Shown: in pieces, positions 37,170 to 51,088 of the stretch
How the letters are laid out: each line of letters starts with the position of its first letter
Position numbering within the stretch: the first letter of the stretch is position 1
Source: Mycogone perniciosa
Taxonomy: Eukaryota > Ascomycota > Sordariomycetes > Hypocreales > Hypocreaceae
Direction: 5' to 3'
DNA: 64,000 bases
Assembly (NCBI GenBank): GCA_025331125.1
Contig: JAOALB010000123.1
Coordinates: 62,001 to 126,000, forward strand
Notes under the pieces: generated by a model
Seen by the model: only the letters and a program-made list of their open reading frames with translations
Database searches by the model: none
Told to the model about the DNA's origin: nothing
Made by a program: the position numbers and the translations under genes

Positions 37170-40100
37170 TAATATAAGAAAATAAAGATAATATTATAAT
37201 ATAGCCCTTTTATTAGCCTAAAAGATAGCTTTAATATTATATTTATTTAAAAGCTATAAATTTATTAAAACGCTATATTATTTAAAAAATAAATAAGAAT
37301 TTACTTTAATTTTTAAGTATTTAATTTATTTAATAATTAAAAGGAGACTAAACCTTTTATCTTTATATATATTAAAAAATCACTAAATTTATTATATTAA
37401 TAACTTTTACCTTTAAAATTAAAAAGCAATTATATCTATTAAGTAAAAGCCTACAGTTATATTATTATTAATATTTACTGTAAAGCTACCTTTAATACTA
37501 TAACAGAAACCTTTAAAAGGTAGGGTTAACTACCTTTAAATTTAATTATTGCAGGAGACTTTAATATATTATACTAGATATAGTAACTAGGCTAAGTCCT
37601 AGATACTGCAGGTAGTAGACTAGTTAAATAGGTAGATAGGTATAACTCAATTTTAGCCTTTATAGACGCCTTTATAAAGGATTCTGGAAAGTATATTAAC
37701 TTTATTTTCTTTAACTACTTTATATTAATAACTATTATAAAAAATTGAAATACAGGCTTAGATTACTATATAGTTACTATTATACTTTTAAGCTTTATTT
37801 AATTTATAGCTAATATAAGAAAGAAATATATCCCTTTTAAAACTTTATAAAAGTTTAGCTAATTAATATATATATACGCCTAGCTCTTTTTAAAGGTAAA
37901 TGCAATTAATTTAATTAAAGGAGACTTAAATGCAGCTATATAAGCACTTTAAAGACTTTTCGCGGCCTATATATAGTTAATAGGCAAAAAGAGATATTAA
38001 AATAAATATAATGCCTTTTAATAGGATAAAGACTACTAGATAGCCTACTTAGCTTATATTGCAGTGCCTTTTAAGATTAATAAATAGTTTAAAATAAAGA
38101 AAATACTATATAATACTATTAAATACAAAAAATGCAATTACTGGGATAAAATTATAGCTAAAGCTAGTTTAAATAAAGATATTTAATAGGTAATTAAGTA
38201 GCGTAAAGTTATAAACTATTTTTAACCCCCCCTTTTAATAGATAGCGATAAAAGTATTTTAAACTTTAAAGAGTAAACAGCCTTTTTTAAAAAATATTTA
38301 CTGTAGTAAAAGGGAGTTAAAAAAGATATTAAAAACTTTTAAAAACTTTAAATATTAAAGAACCTTTAAATATTATAAAATAAAATAATTATTAAAAAGG
38401 AGGCAAAAAAGGCTATAATTAAAGTAGGGAATATTGCGTTTAGTGTAGATAATATATTGGTTGCCTTTTTATATTATATATAGTTTATTATTAAAAAGTT
38501 TATTATAAATCTCTTTAAAGGTTACTTTAAATTAAAATATTACCCTTTCCCTTTTAAAAATATTAAAGTTATTATTATATTTAAGCCTAGTAAACTTAAC
38601 TATATAACCTATAAAGCCTTTAAGCCTTTTTTACTATTATCTTAAATAGGAAAAGGCTTTAAAAGGCTATTTACTAAAAGGGTATCCCTTTTAGTATTTA
38701 AATATAAAATCCTTTTAAAATAGTATTTTAAAGCCTTTTTTAAAAAAGCAGCTATAGATTTAATCGCTTATTTAATTTATAATATTAAAGTTACTTTAAA
38801 TAAAAGGGAAGTTATAAATTTATTTACTTTTAATATCTTTAAGGCCTTTAATATTATTATAAAGAATAAATTAGTTTTATAGCTTAAATAATAAAGTTAG
38901 CCTATTTAGTTTATAAAATAAATAAAGTCTTTTATAAATAATAAAACTGCTTTTATTTATAAAAGGGATAGAATTAATTTATTAGACTTTACTATTAAAT
39001 ACAGTACTTTATAAAAGTCCTTTATCTCCTTTATTATATTAATATTATACTTTAACTTAATCTTTTAACTTAAAGGCTAATAATTTTACTTTAGGCATAT
39101 TAATAATATTACTATATTAATTATAAAGGGGTTTACTTAAAAAATAGCTACCTTTATATAATAAGCGTTTAATAAAACATTAAAGTAAAGAGTAAAAAAT
39201 ATAGTATCCTTTAATTATATTAAAGCTAAACTGCTATACCTTTACTATATAAAAGGCTAGACTTATAAAAAAGGTAATATAATAAAAGGAAAACTACTTT
39301 AATTAAATAAGGATATTTAATAGTTAAGGGTTTACTTTAACTTAAAGCTCTCTTTTAAGAAATATATAAAAATGCTTATAGGTAAAGTATATAAAGTCTA
39401 ACTTCTTTAAGTCGCTTAATAAAACTTAAAAGGGCTTACTTTTTAAGGCTATAGTATAAGCTATAAAGGCCTGCATTTGCCCTATTGCCCTATATAGGAT
39501 AAAAATACAATAGTTAAAGTATAAATAATAATTATAAACTAACGTTATTAGGCAGGTAAATATAAAAGTGTTTAGCTTAATAAATAAAATAAATAAAGCT
39601 TTTAAAACTGCAGTAAAAGCAGTTTTCTTAATTTAAAAGATTATAAGTATTCCTATTTTATATAGAGAGTTAAAAGTCTTTATAGCTAGTATTACTTTAG
39701 TATAGGCTTAATTTAAATACACAGCAAGATTCGCGGGATTAAATTAAAAGTACTTAATTAATTAATATATTAATAAAAAACTCCCTTTTTAACTACTATA
39801 AACTAGACTTTAACGCATTATTGCCTTAATTAATAAAACAATTAAATTTACCTTTTTCACTAAAAAGTCTTTATATATTTTCCCTAATCTTAACTTAAAA
39901 GGTATAAAAAGATTAACTGTAGTAAAGAAATATTTAAAGTTAATTAACTCCCTCCCCTTTTATTTAATTTTAGCTTATTTTAATAAATTTTAAATAAAAG
40001 GGAATATAGGTTGAAGAGTAGTCGCCTATTATAAAGTAAAAGTAATTATAAATATTAAATGCTTTAATAATATAAAGGTTTATAATATAAAGGTATAGGC

Positions 40101-40394
40101 TGCTTTAAAGGCTATAAAGCTAATAGTTAAATATATAGAGGAAGACTATATAATTTAAATAGCTTTCCTTTTTTTAAATAATTTATTAGTTATTAATAAG
40201 CTATTTAATAAGCCTTTACTATCTATATAAAAAGTATATATATATTTTTAAAAACTAATATAAAGTATTTTACCTTATAAGACTATTATTTTATAGGTTT
40301 TAGGATATAAGGATATTATAGGCTATAAATAGTAGGGATTTAAAGCCCTAGCCTCCCCTTAAAAGCTTAAACTCCTATACCCTATCCTCTATAA
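37170..40394 (+). pseudogene. LINE ORF2 remnant: endonuclease, reverse transcriptase, RNase H
   Basis: Endonuclease: LIIAGDFNILY at 37,542-37,574 followed by DTAGSRLV, the GDFN metal-binding motif of LINE endonucleases. Reverse transcriptase: TFNIFKAFNII near 38,823-38,855 (family TFDI.GAFD, with both Asp as Asn), LYKSPLSPLLY near 39,006 and HINNITIL at 39,096-39,119 (family YVDDVTIL, again Asn for both catalytic Asp). RNase H: VLGYKDIIGYK near 40,300 (family W.PGH.DI.GNE). Stops are frequent. The frame is cut at 40,394 by the Gypsy insertion. Confidence 0.72.
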
Positions 40395-40801
40395 TATAAC
40401 AATCCGGGTTAATTCTTAACAGTTAAACCGAGGTTTATAGGTTTATATTAACAGAAAGGTTAAGGATAAATACTAAATAGGGTAATATAGTTACAATTCT
40501 ATAGAATAGGCGGTTCTAGTAAATACAATTATTAATAACTATTTAAGTAACTATACTAAATAAGTAATAAGCTAGTTATATATATATAAAAGAGATCTAT
40601 ATACAATTATTAATATTTTAGTAAATATTATTGCAATTACTGTAATAGTACAGTAATCGAGTAAATAATTATATATTTTAGTATAGTAAGCATTTAAGTA
40701 AGTACTTTTAGCGCAGTTATTACTTTTTAATAATTAGTCGATATAACTAATATTCTCCTATATCCCTATAACCTAGTCTTCGATATAGTTAAGTTATAAT
40801 A
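40395..40801 (-). repeat. Gypsy copy 3, 3' LTR
   Basis: It begins TATAACAATCC and ends at the position of the family TCGGGTCGTGACA, here mutated. 407 bp. Confidence 0.88.
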
Positions 40802-40829
40802 CAATATCCCCCTCCTATTAATTTTATCT

Positions 40830-43800
40830 TTAAAACCTATTTAATCTCTTCCCCTTTCTTTATATATAATATCCTTTTTCTTAACTATCTGTTATATTTA
40901 ATAATTTACAGCCTATTTATACTAAATCCACTTTCTATTGTTATAAACTTAGACTTAATTAATACTAACAGTTTTAATGTTGTACTTTATTCTTATTATC
41001 TCTCTCGCGGCCTAAAGTATTATATAAGCGATTGCTCTTTAAAATATAGTAAATGCATTTATATTAATTGTCTATATAATAGTATAGGGGTTGCATTAAG
41101 CTTTTATAGGTTTTCTTAAAGTCTTTCCTTTAATATTATAGCTAAAAGTATTTCTTAGTATAAAATATCATTTCTAAATTCCAATATTTTAATTCTATTA
41201 AAGAATTAGCGGAAAAGCTTTTATTACTTTATTATAAAGCCTTTTATAAGGCCTAGGCAGAAATAAATAAAGCCTTAGATTATTTAAAGCGCCTTTATTG
41301 TTAAAAATAATAGCTATAGACTAAAGGTAAAGAGATAGTTAAGTATAGGTTAGAATCTTTAAATAAATTAAAGGATTTAAAGCAGCAGGAATCGGAAGTT
41401 CTTTTAAAGGTTTAGGACTTTTAAAGTATTAATCTTTTTACTTTTAATGCTTTATTAAACCTTTTATTAAAAGGCCTAGGTTTTAATAGAATTACTATAA
41501 AGTCGTTTAAAAGTGCTTAAAGTATTCTTTAAATTCCTAAAAGTTATATTTTTCTCTATAGTTTTTCTACTTTATTAAATATTAATATTTATTGCTTTTG
41601 ATTTTTATAGCTTTAATTTCTTTAACTTTATACCTATATTTAAATAATAAAACTTTAATTAAGTCTATAGTTAATTTATTTTTTAATTTATTTTATAATA
41701 CTTTTTCAAATAGTAAAATATAAAATATTAAATAAATTTAAATATTATTTTATAGTATAAATTTATAAATAACTTTTAAAATAACCTTTTTAACTAAATA
41801 AAGTCTAAATTTCTTAAAATTTAATTTATTGCTTAATTATATTATTTTAATATTTATAGTCTTTTTCTTTAGTAAATATTAATATAAATAAACTATATCT
41901 CCCTCTTTAAAGATTAATCCCTTTAATTTATACTTATTAATATACCTTTTTATTTTTTTTTATATAAAGTAAAAGTATATTTACATTTCTTTATGTAATT
42001 GCTTTATATCTTTAACTTTAATTTATACTTTATTAATATATAGGCCTTTCCTTAACGCTTTATATATATTCAATATAAAGTTATAGTTAATATATATAAA
42101 GCTAAGTCTAGTTAACTTTAAAATATTACTATTATAGGATATTTATATAATTAATAGTTTCTTTATTTAATTATTTTAGTTAGAATTAATATAACTTTTT
42201 AGATAAACTTTAATAATTTAGTTAATATATTTTATTTAACTATCTATCTATAGATAATATATAGTACTAAGCTTATAATTTATACTTAATTAATTTATAA
42301 ATACTTGCTAGAATTTAAATATAAAGGTTAATCTTTATTAGAAATAATTTTAATTAAAATGATATAATTAACTGCAATAAATTATAAAAATATATAAACT
42401 AGTGTCTTTATATCTATTACTTCTTTATATAAAAAGACATAAAAGTATTTAATAAATTAATTTATAATTATTAAAATACTATTATATTTAATTTTTAATC
42501 TTAGTTTAATAAATAATAGTAGTTTAATAATAAAGTTTAATAAAATTAACTTTTATAGTTATTTTAGTATTAATAAAGGTTAAGGTTTACTATATAGTTT
42601 ATATTTTAAAGTTTTAACTGTTTTATAAATTATATAGCAAGAGATAATATCTTATATTACTTTTTTAAGCCTTTAAAACTTAAAATATCTTTATACTTAT
42701 TTACAGGTTTTGCAAATACTTTTATATCTATATATTAAATATTAATAAACCTTTATAACTATGTTTTTCTAAAGTTTATTTAAAATCTAAATCTTTTTAT
42801 TTTATTATTAAATTCCTTTATTATTAAACTCTATACTTTCTAGGAATGTATTATTATTTTAAATAATATAATACTCTTTAATATATTAAAGTATAATATT
42901 ATTACTAAATACTTTATATATAGTTTAAAGTGCTATTTATTAGTAATATCCTTTAAAGGTCTATTTTAAAATCTGCCTAGTTTATTTAATCTTTCCTTAA
43001 TTATAATCGGCTTGTTTATTAAATATATCTGCTTATTTATTTTTAAATCCTTTTTAGTAAATTAAAATATAATTAAAATTTAATAGGTATTCTATATAGT
43101 CAATCTACCTTTTAGAAAATTATTACACTATCGCGAAATATATAATATTCTTATAGTGAATATATACCTTAACTTTATACTGTCTTTTTAATACGTAATA
43201 TCGCTATTCTTTAAATATAAGAATAATAGTAAAGAATTCTTTATTATATATTAAGTAATTTAATTCTGCGCTATATAATACTTTAAAATAAAAGGCAATA
43301 AAGTATAATTTACTATTCTTATCCTTTTAATTAAATTAAGCTTTTATAATAAAATTAAAAGTATTTATTGTAACTTTTATTTCTTTAAATAAGTGAATAT
43401 AATAAATATAGGTTTTTCCGAGATAAACTGCTTAAGTTTATTAAATATATCCTATATATTTAATACTTATAGAAACTTTTAATCCTTTTTAATAAATTTA
43501 TAAAGAGTTTATATAATACTTTTATAGCCTTTAATAAATTATTAATAATAGTTAATAAATCTTAAAAAGCTTTAAACTTCCTTAACTATTATAGATATAA
43601 GCTAGTCTTTTACTGCTTATACTTTTAATAAATCTATATAAATTTCTTTAAAAGTAATAATATACTTTGAAAAAGTAACTTTTTATATATAAAATTTATA
43701 TTTTTTTAAGTTCTATAAATAATTTAATATTTTATAGTATCTATAATACTTTATAGATATATGCCTTATATTCTTTAAAGGTATTTAAAAAAATTAAAAT

Positions 43801-46800
43801 ATTATTTAAATAAATAACTATAAAAATATTAAAATACTCTTTTAATATATTATTAATTATCTTTTAAAATATTGCAAAGGTATTAATAAAGCTAAAAGGT
43901 ATAACTAAGTATTTAAATAAACTATATTTAATTTAAAACGCAGTTAGTTATTTATATCCCTCTTTAATTTAAATAAAGTTATAAGCGCCTTTAAAGATTA
44001 ATGCTATAAACTATTTTTTCCTATATAGTCTATCTAGCAATTTTATAATTAATAGTAATAAAGTTCTGTTTTTAATAATAGCTTTATTAAACTATTAATA
44101 GTCTATAATTAACTATCATTTACTTTTTTTTTTTAATATAAATATAATATAATAGCCTACTTTTAATAAAAAAGGTTAAATATATTTTTTAGTTAATATA
44201 TTATTTAAATAGTTATATAGGCTTTTAAGCTTTTTTTTATTTAAATTATAAATCTTATAAATGGTAATATTCATATTATCTTTAAGTTTAATTATATAGT
44301 CCTATTAACTATATTCTAGTAATTTAATATTAAATATTTCTTTAAACAGTTTATTATACTTTTAGTATTCTTTAAGGATATTTTATAGCTCTTTTAATAA
44401 TACTACTATTTTAAAGGTTTTTATTTTAAGCATTTTATTAATATTATCAAATACTTTCTATAAAAAGGCAATTATATTTTAGATTTATTTATTTTTCCTT
44501 TTATTTTATTTCAGTTTTATTTTTAAATAGATTATTTTTATAATTATATTAAAGGTAACTTTTTTAGTTCCTTTTTTTAATATATTTAAAGGTTTTATAT
44601 AAGATTTCTGCCCTGCAGTTAAAGCCTTTTTAATAGTTTTAATTGTTAAGGGAGCTTTATTATTACGCTAATAAAGCTAGCTATTCTCCTAGTTAATATT
44701 AAGGTTATTGCATTTTAACTAAAAGTAATTAAAAATAATATTATATTTATTAATATTCGCTATATTATAGGGAACTATTCCTTTATATTTAATAATTTTA
44801 AGTTTAAAACAATTCATCTTTCGCTTAATTTATTTATTATTATATATAAAAGCTCCTCTTTCTGCTTAATAAAGTTAATATAGTTTAGTTTTCTCCTTTT
44901 AAGGTAATTATAAGCGATTTATAGTTATAGGTGCAATAAAATTGCCTATTACTCCGCTAACTATTAATATATATAGCTAATATCCTTTAACTATTATCTT
45001 TAATTTAAAATATAGTAAATATTTATTATTACTTTTATTATTTAATATTTTAAAAGATATAATTTATTAATTATTACTTTATAGCCTTTTTAACGGTAAT
45101 ATTAATTATTTTTTAATTCTTTTCTTTTTATATAAATTTCGCAGTTAATTAAGGTTCTTTAAAGTAAATGCCACCTTCTTTTATTATAGGCAGTTCCTTT
45201 ATAAATAATAAAGTTAAATTAATTTCTATATCGCTCTTTTATAATCTAATTAATTTCTCTGTCCTTTAAAGTAAGTTTATACTTTATATACTTTTACACT
45301 TACTATTTTTAAAGTTTTTCTTATTAATAGGTAATGCATTTATCCTTTTAGCAGTATATATAGTCTAATAATAAATATAAAGTATTATTAATTTATTATA
45401 AATGCTAATCCTGTAATTTATTTTATTTATATATAATACACTTTAAGCTATTATACTTTAAATAGTATTATTAATTACATTTAAACCTTTTATTATAGTA
45501 AAAATTCTACTCTATTAATTTCTTTTAGCAGTAGATATAGTATCCTTTAAACTTATATCCTTTAAGTCTTTCTAGCTAATAATATTCCTTTAAAGTTTTA
45601 GTATTTAGTTTAATAATAATAATTTTAAAGTTTTAATACTATATAGTTATAATTTATTCTTTAAAAGCGTTATAATCCTATATTTATTTTATAAAGTAAA
45701 ATAAAATTTTAATTAAAAATGCATTATAGTTTACTTTCTTTTCAAAATATACTATATACCTATATATAATATAAATAACCTAAAATATAATATAGTACTT
45801 TTTATAAATAAAGTTATTTATAGTATAGTCTCTTTATATATAAAAATATATAGGTTCTGCTTATATAGTTAAAGCAGTTAAGATAGCTTTAATAGCTATT
45901 TTATTATTAGCTTTATTTTGCGTATAAAACTGTTTATATAGGTATAGGTTTAATCTATTTTACTATATACCTATAGTAACTCTTTTAACTAAGTTTAGGT
46001 AATATTTATTTAATTTACTTTTAAGGTTACTATTTATAGGTAATATATTTTCTAGTTTTAAAGATATAGTATTATATAGTAATAGTCTATATTATAAAAG
46101 GTTATTTTTATTTTTACTATTAAAATTACTATTCTTATTTTATCTTTTATTGCTTATAGTAATTTAATTAAAATATTAATAGTCGATTATAGTAATTATA
46201 TATTTATTTAAAATACTATTATCTTTATTTAATTTTATATAATTAAAGTTTAGGTTTTATTCTATTAAAATATCTAAGTATAATAAATACCTATTTGCTT
46301 TGTTTTTTTAAAGATACCTTTAAAAGTTAAAGATTTAAGTCTTAACCAGTATCCTTTTTAATTTATTATAAATATCTTTTTAAGTTATTTTAAACACTAT
46401 CTGCTTTTACCTTTACTAGATTTATAACTAAAGCAGCTATTATTATAGTATATAATCTAATTAAATAATATATAATTAATAGTCTTTAAAATTATATTAA
46501 CCTTTTATTTAGGTTTTAGTATAGGCTTTTAAGGTTTATTAGTCTTTAGCTTTTATAGAGCTTTATAGTCCTTTAAAAAGTATCCTGGCTTATTATAATT
46601 ATAATAAATAACTTTTACCTTTCCCTTTTAAATAGCATTTAAATTTATTTAATTAAATCTTTTATTATTAAAGTTAGTAATATATTATTATTGCTTTTTA
46701 CTTTAAATTATATATCCTTAATATTTATAAATTTATCTAAGTTACTATTATCCTTTTTCTATATTTAAATAGAGTTTATAAAGTAAATTATTAATATTTA

Positions 46801-47600
46801 TATATATTTTTAATAAACTTAATAATACTTTTATTATAAGAGAATTTATAAGCTTCCCTTTTAATTTTTAACTTAAATCTATTATAAAAGCATTTAATAA
46901 AAGTAAAGTTTTTTTATTTAACTTTAAAAGTATAGTTTTTAAAATATATAGTATAGTTAAAGTATTTTCCTTTTTAAACTAAGTTTATAAGTTTATTTTC
47001 TATAATATATTCTTTATTAATATTATTAAAGATATTTTTTAATTCTTCTTTAAACTAATTATAGCTAGTAAATATAAGCTATATCTGCTTATCGGCTTTA
47101 CTTTTATTATTAAAGAAATCCCTTTAAGTAAGTTTAAACTACTTTAAGGCATTTCCTTTAAGTTATTTAACTGTTAAAAGGACTTTACTAGTCTCTATAC
47201 TAAAGCTAGTTAAAAAGTAGGTGAAATAGTTATATAGTTAAGTGAGAAACAGTTAAAGCGCTATAGTGCTTCTATTAAAGTACTTAAAAGGTTATATTTT
47301 AAGTGACTCCTTTAAGTCCCTTAAAGGTTAGTTCCCTCTATAGTTTAGTATAAAGTTTAGGTTAGGTGCAGGCAGTATTTAATTCTATAAGTCTATAATG
47401 GTCGCTTACTATTAGTGAATTATTTGGTTAAGCCTAGCGTTTTTAGCAATTAAGTACTGGTAGCGTTACTCCTATTCTATACAGTTGGCTTTTATATATT
47501 GGAAGGCTTCCTTTATATAAATGCAAAGTTGTTCCGTTTTATTGACTTTATCTTTATCTTCGCTTCCACTTATATTATTATCTCTATTGTTATCCTGCGC
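40830..47600 (-). pseudogene. Gypsy copy 3 gag-pol remnant
   Basis: On the minus strand the parts run from gag at the right to the chromodomain at the left. A gag zinc-knuckle remnant lies near 46.6 kb, reverse transcriptase with YLNN in place of YLDD at 43,801-43,812, and the chromodomain-like part near 41,530-41,620. The open plus frame at 47,521-47,718 is antisense to the gag start and has no value as a gene. Stops occur throughout. Confidence 0.75.
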
Positions 47601-47720
47601 CTGGCAAAGAGGTAGAATGGAGGGTAGAGTATTAAGGTTATTAGAAGAGGATACTGCAGCGGATATACTTGCAATATTATTTAGGATTTTTAGTAGCCAT
47701 TTAAATAAAAGTTATTAACG

Positions 47721-48127
47721 TATAATAATCTAGGTTAATTCTTAATAGTTAAACTAAGGTTTATAGGTTTATATTAACAGAGAGGTTAAAGATAAATACT
47801 AAACAGGGTAATATAGTTATAATTCTATAAAATAAGCAGTTCTAGTAAATATAATTATTAATAACTATTTCAATAACTATATTAAATAAATAATAAGCTA
47901 GTTATATATATATAAAGGAGATCTATATACAATTATTAATATTCTAGTAAGTATTATTACAATTACTGCAATAGTGCAGTAATCAAGTAAGTGATTATAT
48001 ATCTTAGTGTAGTAAGCGTTTAAGTGATTACTCTTAGCGCAGTAATCACTTCTTGATAATTGGTCGATGCAACCAATATTCTCCCGTGTCCCCGTAACCT
48101 AGTCTTCGACATAGTCGGGTCGTGATA
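47721..48127 (-). repeat. Gypsy copy 3, 5' LTR
   Basis: 407 bp, the least mutated LTR of the family over its right half; it ends TCGGGTCGTGATA. It is followed by the TATAG half of the target duplication. Confidence 0.88.
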
Positions 48128-48560
48128 TATAGACTCCTGGCAGAGAGATTAGGATATAGGGACTTCTAGGAATACTATAAACGCTTTAAATATAATAGAG
48201 AGTTTATCTATAAATGCAGTAAATTAAAGAGGTAAAGCTACTTTGCAGAATATAGAATAGTTCAGCCTTTGCTTTTAAATATCCCTTTAAAGAAACCCTT
48301 TTCTTTTACCTACTTGGACTTGCAGGAAATAAAGCTTTCTAGAAATTAATAGAGGAAGTAGACCTTTATAGTCCTCCCTTAGCAGAAATAAATTAATACT
48401 ATTTAGATTAACCCTTTTTCCTTTAAATCGAAACTCAGTAAACAGCAGCATAAGCCGCTAGCTCTTAATATCCTATTGCCTATAAGGAATTTATATAACT
48501 AGCTTACTTAGTAGACGTAAATAATAAAACAAATAAATAAACAAACAATATTAAAAATTA

Positions 48561-50952
48561 AATTAAGAAAAATATAAACTAAAATATAATTTATAATAAT
48601 TTATAATTATTTTAAATTTATTTTAATATTAAATATAGCTATTTACTAATAATATTATTATATTTTTAATTAACTAATATATAATAAAAGTAAATAAATG
48701 GAATAATAATATAGAGGGAAGGAGAGGAAAGGAAACAGAAAGATACCCTTTTATATATATTATTAACTATTATTTTAATTACGCTAGTATTTTTAATATA
48801 CTTTTATTTTATAATAGAATAATATGCTTTAAATATTAAAACTACTGTTTAATATATAAAAGTTATATTTATATATTTATTTTAATTTATTTTTAGAAAA
48901 AGTATTTTACTTTTGTAATAAATAATACATATAGCTATTTTAAGAGTATTAAAAGGTACATATATTATATAATATTTTATATAATTTAAAAAATTAATAT
49001 AAGTTTTAAATAAGACTTTATAATTATATTTATTATATAAACTTTATAATTAAAGTAATATTAAAAATAGAATTTATAAATATAAATTAAAAATCGTTTT
49101 TAAATAATAAAAGTATAGTTAAAAATATATAGTGCAGTATTTTTAAACTTTTATATTTTATTTAAAAATAAATGATATTATTAATAATATTAACGAAAGG
49201 CTTTTGGAATAAAGGCAGTAAATGAATATATATACCATAAAAGGGAATAATAATTTATTTAATTAACGTTGAAATTAATATAAAAGAATAGTAAAATATA
49301 AATTAAGTGTCATTTTAAACTTTATTAATTTCATAATATACTTTTTTATTATTCATTAAATGAATATGTTTTAAAATAATTATACTTTTTAAAAAATCTG
49401 TCTTTTTACTTTTTAATAATACTATTTCTTAAATAATAGAAATTTATAAGCTTTCCCTTTTATATTAAAGTATATATATTATAAATAAAGTATATTACTA
49501 AAAAGTGCTATAAAGCTTTTTTTATATAGTATATTTTGAATAAAGTTATATTAAATTTAATTTAAATTTAATAAAAATTTAATTTCAAATAAAAGCAAAT
49601 CAAAAAGTATTATATTAATATGTATAGCTTTTTAGTTACTTTTTAAAAAAATATTACTATGAAAATAATATATTTTATATTATATTTACTTAACTATAAA
49701 TGTCTTAAAATACATAGTGAATAAACTTAATCTTTAACTTAGACTATGAATATAAAAAAGGTATTTTTATTTATATGATTTAAACTAAAAATAAAAGGAT
49801 AATATAAGTAATAATAAAAATACTTCAATTAATTAATCAAGAAATTAAATTAAAATCAATATTAATATTAATATTAATATTAAAATCAAAAGCTTTAAGT
49901 AAATAAAACTATTACTTAATAAAGTTATTATAAAGATTATTATTATGAATTAAAAATTAATTAAAACTTTAAAGTTAAAAACTAATAAAATAATATATTA
50001 ATATTTTGAAAATATAATTATTAAATATATTTTACATATAAAATAGTATATTATAACTTTAAATATAACTTAATAAAAATACGATATTACTAAATTAATT
50101 TAACCTTATTTTAAAATAAAATAAAGGATTTAAATTTAATTTTATATAAGATATTATAATTATTATATTTTAAAACAAAAAGAAATGCTATAAAGTAATA
50201 AAAAAAAGTAAAAGAAATAATATTCGTTTAAAACCTAATAATAATATAAATCTTTAAATAAAAAGTAAAAGAAATTAATTATATAAAAAGTATAATATAT
50301 TCATTTCATTATATTCATAAAGTTTAATTATAAGTTTAATAATAGTTATTAATAAACTATATAAAATATATATTTATACTTTGTTAAAATCAAGTTTTAT
50401 ATATTTATTAATTAATTCATAAATATTTATAAATTATTTTATAAAAGTAACTTTAATTATTTTTTTATTTTCCTTTAATTTATCTTTACTATTAAAAAGA
50501 TTATAGTAATACTGCTATATTCAATAATCTTAATTATAATATTTATTATTTTAATATTTTATAAGTCAATTAAAAAATATTTCTTAATAAACCTAGATTT
50601 ATTTTTATTTTTAGGTTTCTTTTTAATAGTAAAAGGCATATTTTTCTTTTATAGTTAAATTAATAATATAGTTCAATTTAAGAATTTCAAATCTACTGCT
50701 ACTAATATAATATAATGCCTCTTTTAATATAAGATTATTATTTCATTAAACACTATTAATAATAACTTTTAATATTATAAATATATTTATAGTCATTATA
50801 AAATATTAATAAATTCATTTAAAATTCATTCCAATTCTAAATATAAATTATATAAATTTTAAAGTATATATAAGTACATTTTTGTTATATTCTATATATA
50901 TCTATTATTATATATAGGTATATTGCCTATATATAAAGTATCTTTCAAATGT
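48561..50952. other. Unidentified A+T-rich right part of the TIR element
   Basis: No readable domain. A purine-rich stretch near 48,710-48,740 and a short ATTAAT microsatellite near 49,858-49,882 are the only local features. It is probably decayed transposon interior. Confidence 0.5.
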
Positions 50953-51088
50953 ATTAAAGGGTCTACTAAGGTTATAGGGGCTAGGTTAGGTTAAGCTGAC
51001 CTGTTAGAGTTTATCTGACTGGGTTAGGTCAGGTACTTAGACCCCTGGAGGGGTCGGATGACAAAGGGGGGGGGAGGCTCAGTTAGTC
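50953..51088 (-). repeat. Right inverted terminal repeat
   Basis: 136 bp, inverted copy of 33,448-33,577. It carries a run of nine or ten G near the outer end. Normal base composition resumes directly after it. Confidence 0.82.

Larger units (their letters stand above)
40395..48127 (-). mobile_element. Gypsy-type chromodomain LTR retrotransposon, copy 3
   Basis: LTRs of 407 bp at 40,395-40,801 and 47,721-48,127 match those of copies 1 and 2. The flanking pentamers TATAA (40,390-40,394) and TATAG (48,128-48,132) are a target duplication with one G to A change. The polypurine tract directly right of the left LTR reads AGGAGGGGGATAT on the minus strand, so the coding strand is minus. At 7.73 kb it is full length and slightly less mutated than copies 1 and 2, particularly near its 5' end (47.2-48.1 kb). 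Inserted in the LINE RNase H region. Confidence 0.9.
35050..48560 (+). mobile_element. Tad1-like LINE retrotransposon, split by Gypsy copy 3
   Basis: Plus-strand remnants follow the order of fungal Tad1 LINEs: a presumed ORF1 (about 35.1-37.2 kb), apurinic endonuclease, reverse transcriptase and RNase H. No LTRs are present. Gypsy copy 3 (40,395-48,127) interrupts the RNase H end. After it, an open frame resumes from 48,133 with a Cys-rich stretch (FIYKCSKLKR), then an A-rich end with AATAAATAAACAAACAATA near 48,560. Both outer borders are estimates from composition. Net length about 5.8 kb. Inactive through many stops and lost catalytic residues. Confidence 0.72.
33448..51088. mobile_element. 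17.6-kb element bounded by long inverted terminal repeats, with nested LINE and Gypsy insertions
   Basis: The terminal 130 bases on the left and 136 on the right are inverted copies, beginning GACCAACTAACCCTCCCCCC and GACTAACTGAGCCTCCCCCC on opposite strands. TA precedes the left end and follows the right end, which could be a target duplication of a TA-specific DNA transposon. The inside is strongly A+T-rich. Removing the LINE and the Gypsy copy leaves about 4.1 kb (33,448 to about 35,050 and about 48,560 to 51,088). In these parts I recognise no transposase, so the superfamily stays open. Differences between the two termini are mostly transitions, as expected from RIP-like mutation. Confidence 0.7.

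Noticed and set aside
47521..47718. Open plus frame with a hydrophobic stretch, possible small membrane protein
   Set aside because: It is antisense to the gag start of Gypsy copy 3 and disappears in the other copies.
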